A stretch of DNA of 64,000 nt, taken from Clostridia bacterium. Lineage in GTDB: Bacteria > Bacillota > Clostridia > Christensenellales > CAAEEZ01. The notes beneath the pieces are model-generated. The model ran no database searches and was not told where the DNA came from. It saw nothing but the letters and a program-made list of their open reading frames with translations. The position numbers and the translations under genes were made by a program. This document shows positions 1 through 8,343 of this stretch, piece after piece. Location of the stretch: NCBI GenBank assembly GCA_900755035.1, contig CAAEEZ010000017.1:358293-422292 (forward strand), in the 5' to 3' direction. The stretch's first letter is position 1, and the number at the start of each line of letters is the position of its first letter.

Positions 1-300
1 AGTATGCGTGTATATCATAAATATGCCGTTAGTTTCCTCGTCGTACAACATACAAGCGTCGATACTTGACGAAGATGTCATCTTTGCCTTTCCTACTTCT
101 TCCTTAACTACTATCACGTCTTGCCACGTTTTACCGCTGTCAAACGACCTACGAACTACCTTGCCAATTAGGTTTGGATTGTCGCCACCACCGTACCATC
201 TTTCGTCACAGCAAGCAACCACTACGCCGTTTTTAGTAGTAATAATAGAAGGCACCCTATAATTACCCGCTCTATTTAATTCTTTTGAAAAAATTTGCAT
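1..300 (-). CDS. Sialidase (GH33-like), N-terminal part, cut by window edge
   Basis: This is the first 100 codons of an exo-sialidase that would release terminal sialic acid from host glycans; the rest lies outside the window. Reading down from 300, residues 14-17 give the YRVP motif (the family's F/YRIP box), followed by a DER motif near residue 32. A canonical Asp-box follows, SFDSGKTW, the signature of the sialidase beta-propeller. No signal peptide is visible at the N-terminus, so this form may be cytoplasmic. The start is supported by GAGGTG just upstream. The gene diverges from a sugar symporter, which fits glycan use. The family is well supported by motifs; the exact substrate is inference. 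Confidence 0.8.
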   Translation of the reverse strand, partial: MQIFSKELNRAGNYRVPSIITTKNGVVVACCDERWYGGGDNPNLIGKVVRRSFDSGKTWQDVIVVKEEVGKAKMTSSSSIDACMLYDEETNGIFMIYTHT

Positions 301-329
301 ATTTCACCTCTTATATACTCTTTAATAAT

Positions 330-335
330 ATTGTA
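330..335 (-). promoter_or_regulatory. Possible extended -10 for the sialidase gene
   Basis: On the minus strand TGC-TACAAT gives an extended -10 about 30 bases upstream of the sialidase start. No good -35 is visible, so the call is tentative. Confidence 0.35.
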
Positions 336-480
336 GCATAGACAAAAAGAAAAAAACAGCAAAAACATATATTACCTACCATTTTCACACAAATAATTTT
401 AGAAAATTTCTTTTTTATATGCAATATCAATAAAAACAGCGTTTTTCAAAAAAAAACAGTTCCTATTTTGAACAAAACCC

Positions 481-509
481 TTGAATGTGATCACATATTA
501 TTGTATAAT
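481..509 (+). promoter_or_regulatory. Promoter with a palindrome in its spacer
   Basis: TTGAAT (481-486) and TATAAT (504-509) are 17 bp apart, 30 bp before the symporter start. The spacer begins with the perfect 10-bp palindrome TGTGATCACA (487-496), where a bound repressor would block RNA polymerase. The operator role is inference. Confidence 0.65.
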
Positions 510-539
510 TGTACTATTAGTTAATTTTATGAGGTTATA

Positions 540-2402
540 ATGGGAAAATTAAAGGAACTTGTTAACAAGGGTGTTGGCATGTTAAAGGACGTTAAAACGT
601 ACTGGAAAACGCCAAAACCAGGCAACTATCTTAGTTTCAAAGAAGCCGCTGCCTACTGTATAGGTGGTATGGGCGTCGTGGGTGCGTCGGTTATTCCAAC
701 CTACGTTACCTTAGCAGCAGGACAATACGTTGCGGCTGCGCTTAAAATCAAAGTAGACGATATATTCCTAATAGGTATTATTACTACTATTATTACTATA
801 CTTCGTTCTCCGCTTTGTAGTTGGCTTATTGATAATACGAGGTCTAGGTTTGGTAAATTCCGTCCATATCTAATTTGGATGCCGATACCTATCATTGCCT
901 GTTTGTTCTTGCTTGGTTGGATACCGTATGCATTACAAGGCAGTTACGTAGCGATGCTCGTCGTCTTTACGTTAATATTTAATTTGCTGCAATTCTTCTT
1001 GCAACTCTACACGTTGTCATTCAACAGTCTGCTACAAGTTATTTCTCCAAAGCAATCGGAAAAAGAAATGCTAATGAGTTTTGGCTCGGTAGTATACTCT
1101 CTTGGACCATCGGTTGTTAACTTTATCTTCCCGTTACTTGCAAACGTTATGTTTACCATCGGCGCAGGCGACAATAAGATAATGGGTGTAAATACGATAG
1201 GACCTTATCAATGGCTACTACCGTTAATTATGTGTATTTGTATGGCGCTTGGTTACCTAACCGCTTTTGGCACAAAAGAAAGAATAGTTACTAGCAAAAA
1301 ATACGTTCAAAAGGTTAAATTCTTTGATGGCGTAAAAAAGACGGTTAAAAACAAATATTTCTGGATTATAAACCTTAGTACAGCAATCGGTGTATTTAAG
1401 CTTGTAGGTACTACCTTCGTAGTTTGGATTTGCAGTTATCTAATTAAAGAAGATTGGGCGCAAAGCGTATTCACTACTCTTATGGGCTCTGCGTGCTTAC
1501 CCGGTATGTTACTTGCCCCTATCTTAATTAAAAAGTTCGGCAAGAAAAACCTAATCTTATTTAGTAATATATTTGCAGTAATTCTTACCGCAATTATGGC
1601 AGGACTATGCGCAGCCCCAGGCTCGGCATCTGCATATATAATGCTACTGTTCTCGTTCCTAATCACTATGGTAAACGCAGTACAAGTAGTAACGACCCCT
1701 GCTATCGGCGCTCAAATGTACGACTATCAACAATACAAAACGGGCGATAGACTAGAAGGCTTTATCTCCCAATTCGGTATAATCATTACTAGCGCAATCG
1801 GTATCGGTACTGCCTACGTACTACCTTTTATTCAAAAGCACTTTGGCTACACCGAAGACCCTGCCGTTCTTGCGCAAACTAGCGTAATATACCCTATCAT
1901 AATGTATAGTTGCATAGCAGGTATTATATCGGGCGTACTTGCAACGATTCCGTTCTTCTTCTGGGATCTAAGCGAAAAACGTCACGAAAGCGTTGTAGAA
2001 ATACTAAAAGTTCGTGCGCTTAAAGAAGACAAACAACTAACTGACGAAACGGCAACCGAACTTGAAGCAAAACTTGAAAAAGGCGAAAATAACGCACTTA
2101 CCGAATATCTACAAACTACTAAGCTTGCCGAGGCTGAAGAATACATCTCAATACAAGAGAACGTAAACGTCGACAGCGTAATTCCTGAGGGCGTGATACA
2201 AGCAGAAGTATGCATTGTAAACGTGGACATTGACGACTCGTCAAGAATAACTAACGAACTTCTTAACGACACCGAAAACACAGTTATAGAAGAAACGTTA
2301 GTATACGCGCCTACAAACGACGACGTTGAGATTGCTACCGAGCCAGCCGATACTGAAATAACGGAAAGCGATACTGCTAGCGAAAGCAATAAGGACGAAT
2401 AA
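540..2402 (+). CDS. GPH-family sugar:cation symporter with acidic C-terminal tail
   Basis: This encodes a 620-residue membrane transporter of the glycoside-pentoside-hexuronide (MelB-like) group of the MFS. About twelve hydrophobic segments occupy residues ~35-490. The first cytoplasmic loop carries DNTRSRFGKFRPY, the family's conserved D-x(n)-R-x-G-x-x-RP loop. Members usually stop near 450-500 residues; this one continues with ~130 hydrophilic, mostly Asp/Glu/Thr residues of unknown role, a feature shared with the second GPH protein at 24104-25816. GAGG precedes the start. Divergence from the sialidase suggests uptake of a released sugar, but substrate cannot be told from sequence alone. 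Confidence 0.85.
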   Translation: MGKLKELVNKGVGMLKDVKTYWKTPKPGNYLSFKEAAAYCIGGMGVVGASVIPTYVTLAAGQYVAAALKIKVDDIFLIGIITTIITILRSPLCSWLIDNTRSRFGKFRPYLIWMPIPIIACLFLLGWIPYALQGSYVAMLVVFTLIFNLLQFFLQLYTLSFNSLLQVISPKQSEKEMLMSFGSVVYSLGPSVVNFIFPLLANVMFTIGAGDNKIMGVNTIGPYQWLLPLIMCICMALGYLTAFGTKERIVTSKKYVQKVKFFDGVKKTVKNKYFWIINLSTAIGVFKLVGTTFVVWICSYLIKEDWAQSVFTTLMGSACLPGMLLAPILIKKFGKKNLILFSNIFAVILTAIMAGLCAAPGSASAYIMLLFSFLITMVNAVQVVTTPAIGAQMYDYQQYKTGDRLEGFISQFGIIITSAIGIGTAYVLPFIQKHFGYTEDPAVLAQTSVIYPIIMYSCIAGIISGVLATIPFFFWDLSEKRHESVVEILKVRALKEDKQLTDETATELEAKLEKGENNALTEYLQTTKLAEAEEYISIQENVNVDSVIPEGVIQAEVCIVNVDIDDSSRITNELLNDTENTVIEETLVYAPTNDDVEIATEPADTEITESDTASESNKDE

Positions 2403-2414
2403 AAAAGCAAATTA

Positions 2415-2444
2415 AAAGCGGGCCAACTACCCGCTTTTATTTTA
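2415..2444 (+). terminator. Intrinsic terminator after GPH symporter
   Basis: The stem AAAAGCGGG/CCCGCTTTT has a 7-base loop and is followed by ATTTT. It lies 12 bases past the stop codon. Confidence 0.85.
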
Positions 2445-2452
2445 CGCAAAAA

Positions 2453-2790
2453 TCTTTTTTGCAACGCTAATTATTTCATTTTCAAAGTTACTTAGTTCGA
2501 TTTTTCTATCACTTCTAGTAAGCAATTAAAAATACAAAGTTTACAACGTGCTAGCCTAATTTTGAATAACATATACCATATATTATTTACGATTATAAAC
2601 CGCTCTTTTTTCTAACGTATGAATTAACAATTTTTCTACTTTCAAAATTATGCTTTATCCAAGTAGCAACGTTTTCTAACCAAACTATTATCATTTATTC
2701 TTTTAATATTGCACAATGTCTATATTTACGATACCATATATACGTTTTGAATTTTTTATCGCAAACTGCAAATTATATACTAGAAAGAAA
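2453..2790 (-). pseudogene. Possible remnant of a decayed gene
   Basis: No intact gene lies in the 664 bases between the symporter and gdhA. On the minus strand three short open stretches follow in order but in different frames: about 25 codons around 2790-2715, about 33 codons around 2693-2590 (with WLENVATWIKHNF), and about 25 codons around 2530-2453 (with KIELSNFENEIISVAKK, ending in TAA). Their residue and codon choice resembles real genes here, which suggests one gene broken by frameshifts. I do not recognise the protein, and AT-rich chance frames are possible. Confidence 0.28.
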
Positions 2791-2991
2791 CTTTATTACT
2801 AAAAACACTTAAAACAAAAAAAAATTATTAAAAAACCGAGAAATCCTACAAGTGATGAAATATTTTTGCATAAAATCTAAAATACCAAAATATTTTTGCC
2901 TTATGCCGTATATTTGATAATTATTACAAAACATATTAAATAATTCGGCTCTATTTTAATATTTTTTTTGGTTTTTGACTTTTTAATTTTG

Positions 2992-3020
2992 TTGACATAT
3001 CCACTATCGCTTCTTATAAT
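2992..3020 (+). promoter_or_regulatory. Consensus sigma-A promoter of gdhA
   Basis: TTGACA (2992-2997) and TATAAT (3015-3020) are exact consensus boxes at 17 bp. They fall inside the upstream extension of the gdhA frame, which rules out the longer start at 2968. Confidence 0.85.
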
Positions 3021-3066
3021 AAATATAAAAGAATTATATAGGATTGAAATTTATTTGGAGGATAAA

Positions 3067-4416
3067 ATGTCTGGTTACATTGACGAAGTAATAAAAGCAA
3101 CTGAGGAAGCCAACCCTTTTCAACCGGAATTTATGCAAACGGTAAAAGAAGTACTAACCTCCTTATCGCCGATAATAAATGCGAACGAAGAATTATACAG
3201 AAAAAGAGCAATTCTTGAAAGAATTGTCGAACCTGAAAGGCAAATCATTTTTAGAGTTCCTTGGACCGACGACAAAGGCAATGCGCACATAAACCGTGGA
3301 TATCGTGTGCAATTCAACAGTGCAATAGGACCTTATAAAGGCGGTCTACGTTTCCAAAAGAACGTAAATTTAAGCATAATCAAGTTTTTGGGCTTTGAAC
3401 AAGTATTCAAAAACAGCCTAACAGGACTACCTATGGGTGGCGGTAAAGGTGGTAGCGATTTTGACCCTAACGGCAAATCCGACGACGAAATAATGCGTTT
3501 TTGCCAAAGTTTTATGACCGAGTTATACCGTCATATCGGCCCTAGCGTAGACGTACCTGCCGGCGATATGGGTGTTGGTGGTAGAGAAATTGGCTACTTG
3601 TTTGGTCAATACAAACGTATTAGAGATTCTTACGACAACGGCGTACTAACCGGTAAAGGCAAATCGTACGGCGGTAGTAGAATTCGTCCTGAGGCAACGG
3701 GATTTGGTGCAACCTACTTCTTGTGCGAAGTGCTTGCCCATCAAAAAGAAAGCATACAAGGCAAAACCTTCTGCTTGTCGGGTTTTGGCAACGTAGCGTG
3801 GGGCTCGGCTAAAAAAATTGCCGAACTTGGCGGAAAGGTAATCACCCTAAGCGGTCCTGACGGCTATATATTAGATATGGACGGCGTAAGCGGTGAAAAG
3901 ATAGACTATATGCTAGAAATGCGTGCAAGCGGTAGAAACGTAGTTAAAGACTACGCAGACAAATTCGGCGTACCGTTCTTTGAAGGTCAAAAACCTTGGG
4001 GCAACGTAAAAGCGGATATATATATGCCTTGCGCTATGCAAAACGAAATAAACATTGACGACGCTAAAAAAATGGTGGAAATGGGCATTAAATACTTAAA
4101 CGAAGTATCGAATATGCCAACCACTAACGAAGCAATGGAGTATTTGCAAGAAAACGGCGTAATCGTATGCCCTAGCAAAGCAGTAAACGCAGGTGGCGTA
4201 GCAGTATCGGGACTAGAAATGTCGCAAAACAGCGAAAGAATGTCGTGGACGGCTGAAAAGGTGGATAAAGAATTACAAAAAATAATGAAAAATATCCACT
4301 CTCAAATCGTAAAAGTTTTGAAAAAATACAACCTTGGTTACAACCTCGTTGCAGGCGCTAACCTAGCAGGCTTCCAAAAGGTAGCGGACGCTATGCTTGC
4401 GCAAGGATTAGTATAA
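3067..4416 (+). CDS. gdhA: NADP-type glutamate dehydrogenase
   Basis: This cytoplasmic enzyme reductively aminates 2-oxoglutarate with ammonia to glutamate. From ATG 3067 the product is 449 residues, matching the bacterial hexameric GdhA class (~450). Visible hallmarks are the substrate-binding stretch GPYKGGLRF, the catalytic-lysine region LPMGGGKGG, the PAGDMGVGGREIG segment, and the GFGNVAWG dinucleotide fold. The frame stays open upstream to 2968, but the promoter lies inside that extension and GGAGG sits 6 bases before ATG 3067, so the short start is chosen. It stands alone between its promoter and a terminator. NADP specificity is inferred from class similarity. Confidence 0.95.
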   Translation: MSGYIDEVIKATEEANPFQPEFMQTVKEVLTSLSPIINANEELYRKRAILERIVEPERQIIFRVPWTDDKGNAHINRGYRVQFNSAIGPYKGGLRFQKNVNLSIIKFLGFEQVFKNSLTGLPMGGGKGGSDFDPNGKSDDEIMRFCQSFMTELYRHIGPSVDVPAGDMGVGGREIGYLFGQYKRIRDSYDNGVLTGKGKSYGGSRIRPEATGFGATYFLCEVLAHQKESIQGKTFCLSGFGNVAWGSAKKIAELGGKVITLSGPDGYILDMDGVSGEKIDYMLEMRASGRNVVKDYADKFGVPFFEGQKPWGNVKADIYMPCAMQNEINIDDAKKMVEMGIKYLNEVSNMPTTNEAMEYLQENGVIVCPSKAVNAGGVAVSGLEMSQNSERMSWTAEKVDKELQKIMKNIHSQIVKVLKKYNLGYNLVAGANLAGFQKVADAMLAQGLV

Positions 4417-4450
4417 TTTCAAAATTACACCTAATATAACTAAATCTAAA

Positions 4451-4483
4451 AAACAGCCTTGAATTTTTCAAGGCTGTTTTTTT
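4451..4483 (+). terminator. Intrinsic terminator after gdhA
   Basis: The 12-bp stem AAACAGCCTTGA/TCAAGGCTGTTT is followed by a run of seven or more T. Confidence 0.9.
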
Positions 4484-4515
4484 AATCTTATTATTTTAAC
4501 TAATATTTACAAAAT

Positions 4516-5027
4516 TTATAAGGTAAATTCCCCTTCGTAAACCATAGACTTACCTATTGGTTTTCCGCTAAGTTTTACCAAAGTATCGTACCTAACAAAA
4601 TGAAGTCCGCACTTTTCAAGTACTCTTCTTGACGCAATATTTTGCTCTGCAATATCAACTATAAATTTACGTGCCCCTAGCCCCAAAGCAAAACGAATAA
4701 TCGCTTTTACAGCCTCGGTCGCATATTCGTTGTTCCAATACTCATAGGCGAGATTGTAACCGAAAGTATATTCTTCGTGCTGACCACTCTTTTTAAGGCT
4801 AATACTACCTATTAAGTTACCGTCGTTTTTAGTTGCGATACCAAATGCATATTCGTCAACAAGCATATTTACACTTAAAATCCACTCTTTACTTGCTCTA
4901 CGCTTTCGTAGGTATCGTACACCATATATTTAGATACTCTATCGTCGCCAAGCCACTTAAAAACGTCAGTAGCGTCTTGCTCGCTAAGTTCACTAAGTAT
5001 CAATCGCTCGGTAATTATACGCTCCAT
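4516..5027 (-). pseudogene. GNAT acetyltransferase (RimJ/RimL-like), broken by a one-base frameshift
   Basis: Two overlapping minus-strand frames together make one full GNAT protein of about 170 residues. Frame 1 starts at ATG 5027 and reads MERIITERLILSELSEQDA, the typical RimJ/RimL opening (TxRLxLR), then hits TAA after ~50 codons. Frame 2 carries the acetyl-CoA-binding half (GYNLAYEYWNNEYATEA, IASRRVLEKCGL) to 4516. Adding one A in the AAA run at 4888-4890 restores a continuous reading (QVKEWILSVNML). It may be a young pseudogene or an assembly error. It follows the DUF308 gene by 26 bases. The substrate is unknown. Confidence 0.75.
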
Positions 5028-5053
5028 ATTTTCTTAAAACAAATTATCAAATA

Positions 5054-5545
5054 CTATTTTTTAACAAGCATTAGTACACCGTCAACAACGGCAAGAACGC
5101 CTAGTACGATAAATATTGCATCGGATAGTTCCCACTTAGAAACGATTAGAAGTACGCCTACAAGTAAAACTACAAGTGGTACGATAATTGCTTTTGCAAG
5201 GGCAAATCCTTTTGCTGATTTAAGAATATTGATATTGCTAGCAAACAAGTAAATGCCGTAAATTACAGCGCAAATACCTATAATTAATAGCGTAATATCA
5301 AGTATAGTCCAACCACACGTTATTACTACTATACCTACTGCCATATCCACTATGCCGATTGCATAATCTTTATTTACAAGTTTTATAATGCCCACTACAA
5401 TAAGTAACGCACCTACAATAGTAAACAATATGCTAAGCATACTAGAACGGAATATACAGAAAAGTACGCCGATTAATATCATAGCAATAGCCGTTATAAT
5501 ATAACTATTGCTTGAAGATGTAATTTTTTTAGTATTATTACTCAT
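5054..5545 (-). CDS. DUF308/HdeD-like six-helix membrane protein
   Basis: This 163-residue protein is almost entirely hydrophobic, with about six short membrane helices arranged as three hairpin-like pairs. Each pair has the Gly/Ile/Val-rich pattern of the DUF308 (HdeD) family (for example IVGALLIVVGIIKLV and LGVLAVVDGVLML). HdeD is linked to acid resistance in enterobacteria; no function is established for the clostridial members. An in-frame extension to 5665 exists, but AGGTGA lies just before ATG 5545 and the extension is basic and unlike the family, so the shorter start is used. The broken acetyltransferase follows downstream. Confidence 0.7.
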   Translation of the reverse strand: MSNNTKKITSSSNSYIITAIAMILIGVLFCIFRSSMLSILFTIVGALLIVVGIIKLVNKDYAIGIVDMAVGIVVITCGWTILDITLLIIGICAVIYGIYLFASNINILKSAKGFALAKAIIVPLVVLLVGVLLIVSKWELSDAIFIVLGVLAVVDGVLMLVKK

Positions 5546-5924
5546 ATTATCACCTACTAATATTATTTTTGTATGTATTCTATACCTAGTAAAATCTTTT
5601 GTCAACGCTTTGATAAAAGTAAATGCAAATTTATTATTTTTAGCAACTATTCTAATATATGCCATTTTATAGAATATGCTACACTATACTATATAAATAC
5701 GCATAAATTTATAATACTTTACTATATGTTTTGCTATTTTTTATAATTATATTCAAATTTCACTATTCTATTTATACTTTTTTTTGCACGATTTCACCTA
5801 TAAGCAATATATCAAAATATATACGTAAATTCATATTTTCATATTTGTTTTTTTGAATATGTAGCTAGGTTTTATTTCTCGTGCCGTATATACCTTATTG
5901 CCAATTACCTATTTTATTTTAATT

Positions 5925-6240
5925 GATATACCAACGAATATTGCATACCCCCTTCCCTTAATAGTGCACATAGCAATTAATTCATTTTGCGTTACCACGT
6001 ACGACGCTCCATTTTACAAAATCACCCTGCTTTTGCGTGCACAATTATTTTGCCCATTTCGTTACTTACACGTAATGCAAGTCTTTTATTAGTAGCGTTA
6101 TATGGTATATCTAATTTAACTACTCCACTTTACTATACGTTGCAATTTAACAATATATTGTTAATACAGTAGGAAAGCCTTACTTTACCTATTATTTGCC
6201 ATTATTTTCGTCTATAACGGTAGTTTTAATATTAGTCGAT
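5925..6240 (-). pseudogene. Possible remnant of a decayed gene
   Basis: On the minus strand several short stretches with gene-like codon use follow one another in shifting frames. They include TNIKTTVIDENNGK near 6210-6170, LDIPYNATNKRLALRVSNE running to a TGA at 6022-6024, then DFVKWSVVRGNAK, then ELIAMCTIKGRGYAIFVGI. Read together they suggest a single degraded gene with at least three frame changes. I do not recognise the family. The evidence is compositional only. Confidence 0.28.
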
Positions 6241-6404
6241 ACAATTTATAGTTACAAGTATATTAGCCTACGTGCGTCAAATACGAGCGAATTTTATTTA
6301 TATCCAAACCATAATAGCAAGAATAACGTAATATTAAAAAAGTAACATTAAAAACAATAAAAATTACATTCGTTTACAAATACGTTAATTACGATAATAG
6401 TAAC

Positions 6405-6438
6405 AATAAAAAAAGCGACGAGAAAATCTCGTCGCTTT
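6405..6438 (-). terminator. Intrinsic terminator of the 6458-7303 gene
   Basis: The stem AAAGCGACGAGA/TCTCGTCGCTTT (12 bp, 3-base loop) is followed on the minus strand by seven T. Confidence 0.9.
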
Positions 6439-6457
6439 AATCGCTTTGATTTAGTTA

Positions 6458-7303
6458 TTATCTTTCAAAAGCAGGAGAACCGATAAATCCAGGGGTTGTT
6501 GCTGCTATTGCGATAACTGCTATCATTAGTCCTACGTTGATAAGCATAAGCACGAATTGTACTGAATTCTTGTGCGTAAATTCGATAAACTTAGCAAACT
6601 TCTCGTTGTAGAATTCTCTTTCAAACCAGCCTTTGCAAGCGATTTGTAGCCATCCACCGATTGCCAAGGTATTAGCACGAAGTAATAGCCAAATTCCCAT
6701 TGGGTTTGCTGCATTGCCAAATGCCATAGATACTAGACCACCTAGGATAGGAGCACCTAAGAAACCTATATGCATCAAAGATACTGCAGGGCTGAACTCG
6801 TCGGTAACGAAAATCCAGTTCCAAATGGTGTAGCCGATAACGTAGCAAATAGTAGCAATTTGGTTAGGACCACCAACTAGGTAGTAGCCTGCACCGTCAA
6901 CCCAACCACCTCTTAGTCCTACAACACCTGCTGCTAGCATAAAGCCAGATATAGCGTTGAAGTACTTTTTGTGTTTTAATAGGTCGGTGAAAGTAGCCTC
7001 TAAAATGTTAATAATTAGCGCAAGTAGAATTAAGTCTACGTAAATTTGCCTCATTTCTACGAAGAAGAAAGCAAATACGATAACTATACGCATAACTAGT
7101 AACGTGGTAAGTTTCAATTTCTCGAAAAATACCGGTTTTGCAAACAATAGAACCAAAATAGAAGGTATAACGATGAAAGGAATATTTGCTTCTACCGGAT
7201 AGTAAGCAGCCATAAATCCTAAGAAAAGTATACAGCAAGTGAACATAAGCCACTTAGCAAAAACTTCCATTTTAGGTCTTGCTGGGAATTGAGTTTCCAA
7301 CAT
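6458..7303 (-). CDS. Unrecognised multi-pass membrane protein
   Basis: This 281-residue protein has roughly eight hydrophobic segments spread over its whole length and a short cytoplasmic-type N-terminus. I do not recognise a family. Glycine-rich loops such as GLRGGWVDGAGYYLVGGPNQ lie mid-protein, and a conserved-looking NPMGIWLLLRAN stretch follows. AAAGGAG sits about 10 bases before ATG 7303; upstream codons to 7378 overlap the promoter and are rejected. The gene diverges from a FadR-type GntR regulator, and each of the two genes has a matching TGGT..ACCA palindrome just before its ribosome binding site, so it is probably that regulator's main target. A transport role is likely but not shown. 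Confidence 0.75.
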   Translation of the reverse strand: MLETQFPARPKMEVFAKWLMFTCCILFLGFMAAYYPVEANIPFIVIPSILVLLFAKPVFFEKLKLTTLLVMRIVIVFAFFFVEMRQIYVDLILLALIINILEATFTDLLKHKKYFNAISGFMLAAGVVGLRGGWVDGAGYYLVGGPNQIATICYVIGYTIWNWIFVTDEFSPAVSLMHIGFLGAPILGGLVSMAFGNAANPMGIWLLLRANTLAIGGWLQIACKGWFEREFYNEKFAKFIEFTHKNSVQFVLMLINVGLMIAVIAIAATTPGFIGSPAFER

Positions 7304-7317
7304 AATCTTTAATCTCC

Positions 7318-7333
7318 TTTGGTTAACCATAAA
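7318..7333. promoter_or_regulatory. Operator candidate A (TGGT-n2-ACCA)
   Basis: TTTGGTTAACCATAAA contains the palindrome TGGTTAACCA, lying between the extended -10 (TGTTATAAT, minus strand, 7344-7349) and the ribosome binding site of the membrane-protein gene. It nearly repeats site B in mirror orientation. Confidence 0.6.
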
Positions 7334-7423
7334 CTTTGATAAAATTATAACATATTTTTTACTTAAAATAATAGACACTTGTTCACATACTACTTAAAAA
7401 TTTGCAATTTAGACGTCATTTTG

Positions 7424-7452
7424 TTGATTTTTTACAAAAAAATTATTATAAT
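7424..7452 (+). promoter_or_regulatory. Promoter of the GntR regulator
   Basis: TTGATT (7424-7429) and TATAAT (7447-7452) are separated by 17 bp, 41 bp before the start codon. Confidence 0.75.
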
Positions 7453-7464
7453 ATTGCTGTGGTC

Positions 7465-7479
7465 TATGGTTAAACCAAA
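7465..7479. promoter_or_regulatory. Operator candidate B (TGGT-n3-ACCA)
   Basis: TATGGTTAAACCAAA contains TGGTTAAACCA, which fits the TGGTnnnACCA form known for FadR-subfamily regulators. It sits just downstream of the expected transcription start of the regulator, consistent with autorepression. Confidence 0.65.
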
Positions 7480-7493
7480 ACAAAGGAGAAATT

Positions 7494-8231
7494 ATGAAAT
7501 TTAAGGAAATAGTAGCGCCTTCTATGAAGGAACTTTTCGTGCAAACAATCGAAAATATGATATTGTCGGGCGAGCTTAAAATCGGCGACAAACTACCCAC
7601 CGAGCGTGAACTTGCCGAGCAAATGAAAATTAGTAGGTCGATAGTAAACCTTGGGCTTAACGAGTTAAAACAAAAGGGATTTGTAGAAATAAACGCTAGA
7701 AAAGGCACTATCGTTGGCGACTACGTAAAAAACGGCAGTACCGACATTTTACTTTCTGTTATAAACTACAACGGCGGTACGCTAGACAAAAAAACCTTTT
7801 ATTCTTTAATGCATTTTAGAGTAATTAACGAAGGCGAATGCGCATACCTTGCCGCGCTAAACCGTACCGAGCACGACATAAAAGAAATAGAAGATATACA
7901 GCAACTACTTCACAAAGAAACCGACGTAGAAGAATTTTCTAAACTTATATTTGATTTTCACCACGCAATATTTTTCGCTACAAAAAATACTATATATTCG
8001 TTAGTTCACAATGCTTTTAAGAACGTTGCTATTAAAATGACTGCTATACTATATCGTAACTACCATTTTGACAACTCACTTATAATTATAGATAAATTAG
8101 TAGATGCTATAAAAGCAAAAGACCCTACGGAAAGCAGGCTACAAATGATAAACCTTGTTCAAGACGGAATAGACAACCTAACCCCACTTTACTATTTTGA
8201 CAACCACGCTAACAATATTCCGTTAAACTAG
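7494..8231 (+). CDS. GntR-family transcription regulator, FadR/FCD type
   Basis: This 245-residue DNA-binding protein has an N-terminal winged helix (residues ~8-75) with the GntR signature LKIGDKLPTERELAEQMKISRSIVNLGLNELKQKGFVE. A C-terminal all-helical FCD-like effector domain follows (residues ~90-230, with HFRVINEGECAYLAA and DFHHAIFFATKN; the histidines could bind metal). FCD regulators typically sense sugar acids or related small acids; the ligand here is unknown. AAAGGAG precedes the start. It diverges from the membrane protein at 6458-7303 and probably controls both genes through the paired palindromes. Confidence 0.9.
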   Translation: MKFKEIVAPSMKELFVQTIENMILSGELKIGDKLPTERELAEQMKISRSIVNLGLNELKQKGFVEINARKGTIVGDYVKNGSTDILLSVINYNGGTLDKKTFYSLMHFRVINEGECAYLAALNRTEHDIKEIEDIQQLLHKETDVEEFSKLIFDFHHAIFFATKNTIYSLVHNAFKNVAIKMTAILYRNYHFDNSLIIIDKLVDAIKAKDPTESRLQMINLVQDGIDNLTPLYYFDNHANNIPLN

Positions 8232-8306
8232 GTAGCCATACTATTTTATAGAAATATACAAACTATTTGCTAATCCAACACTTAAACGTAATAAGACAAA
8301 ATATAA

Positions 8307-8332
8307 AAAGAAGTCCGAAGACTTCTTTTTTT
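8307..8332. terminator. Bidirectional terminator between convergent genes
   Basis: The stem AAAGAAGTC/GACTTCTTT has a CGAA loop with T-rich flanks on both strands, between gntR and the ATC-hydrolase-like gene. Confidence 0.8.
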
Positions 8333-8343
8333 GTAGTTTTATC

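Larger units (their letters stand above)
5546..6457. other. Long gene-poor AT-rich gap
   Basis: About 900 bases hold no intact gene. The only recognised elements are possible minus-strand coding remnants around 5925-6240 and the terminator at 6405-6438. The plus-strand open stretches around 5898-6172 lack ribosome binding sites and protein-like composition. Confidence 0.6.

Noticed and set aside
1982..2464. 160-codon minus-strand frame
   Set aside because: It is the shadow of the acidic tail of the GPH symporter and runs through its terminator.
4880..4895. Programmed frameshift in the acetyltransferase gene
   Set aside because: No slippery heptamer or downstream structure is visible, and GNAT genes are not known to use one.
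5898..6172. Two overlapping small plus-strand frames
   Set aside because: They lack ribosome binding sites and have AT-driven composition; minus-strand remnants are a better reading.
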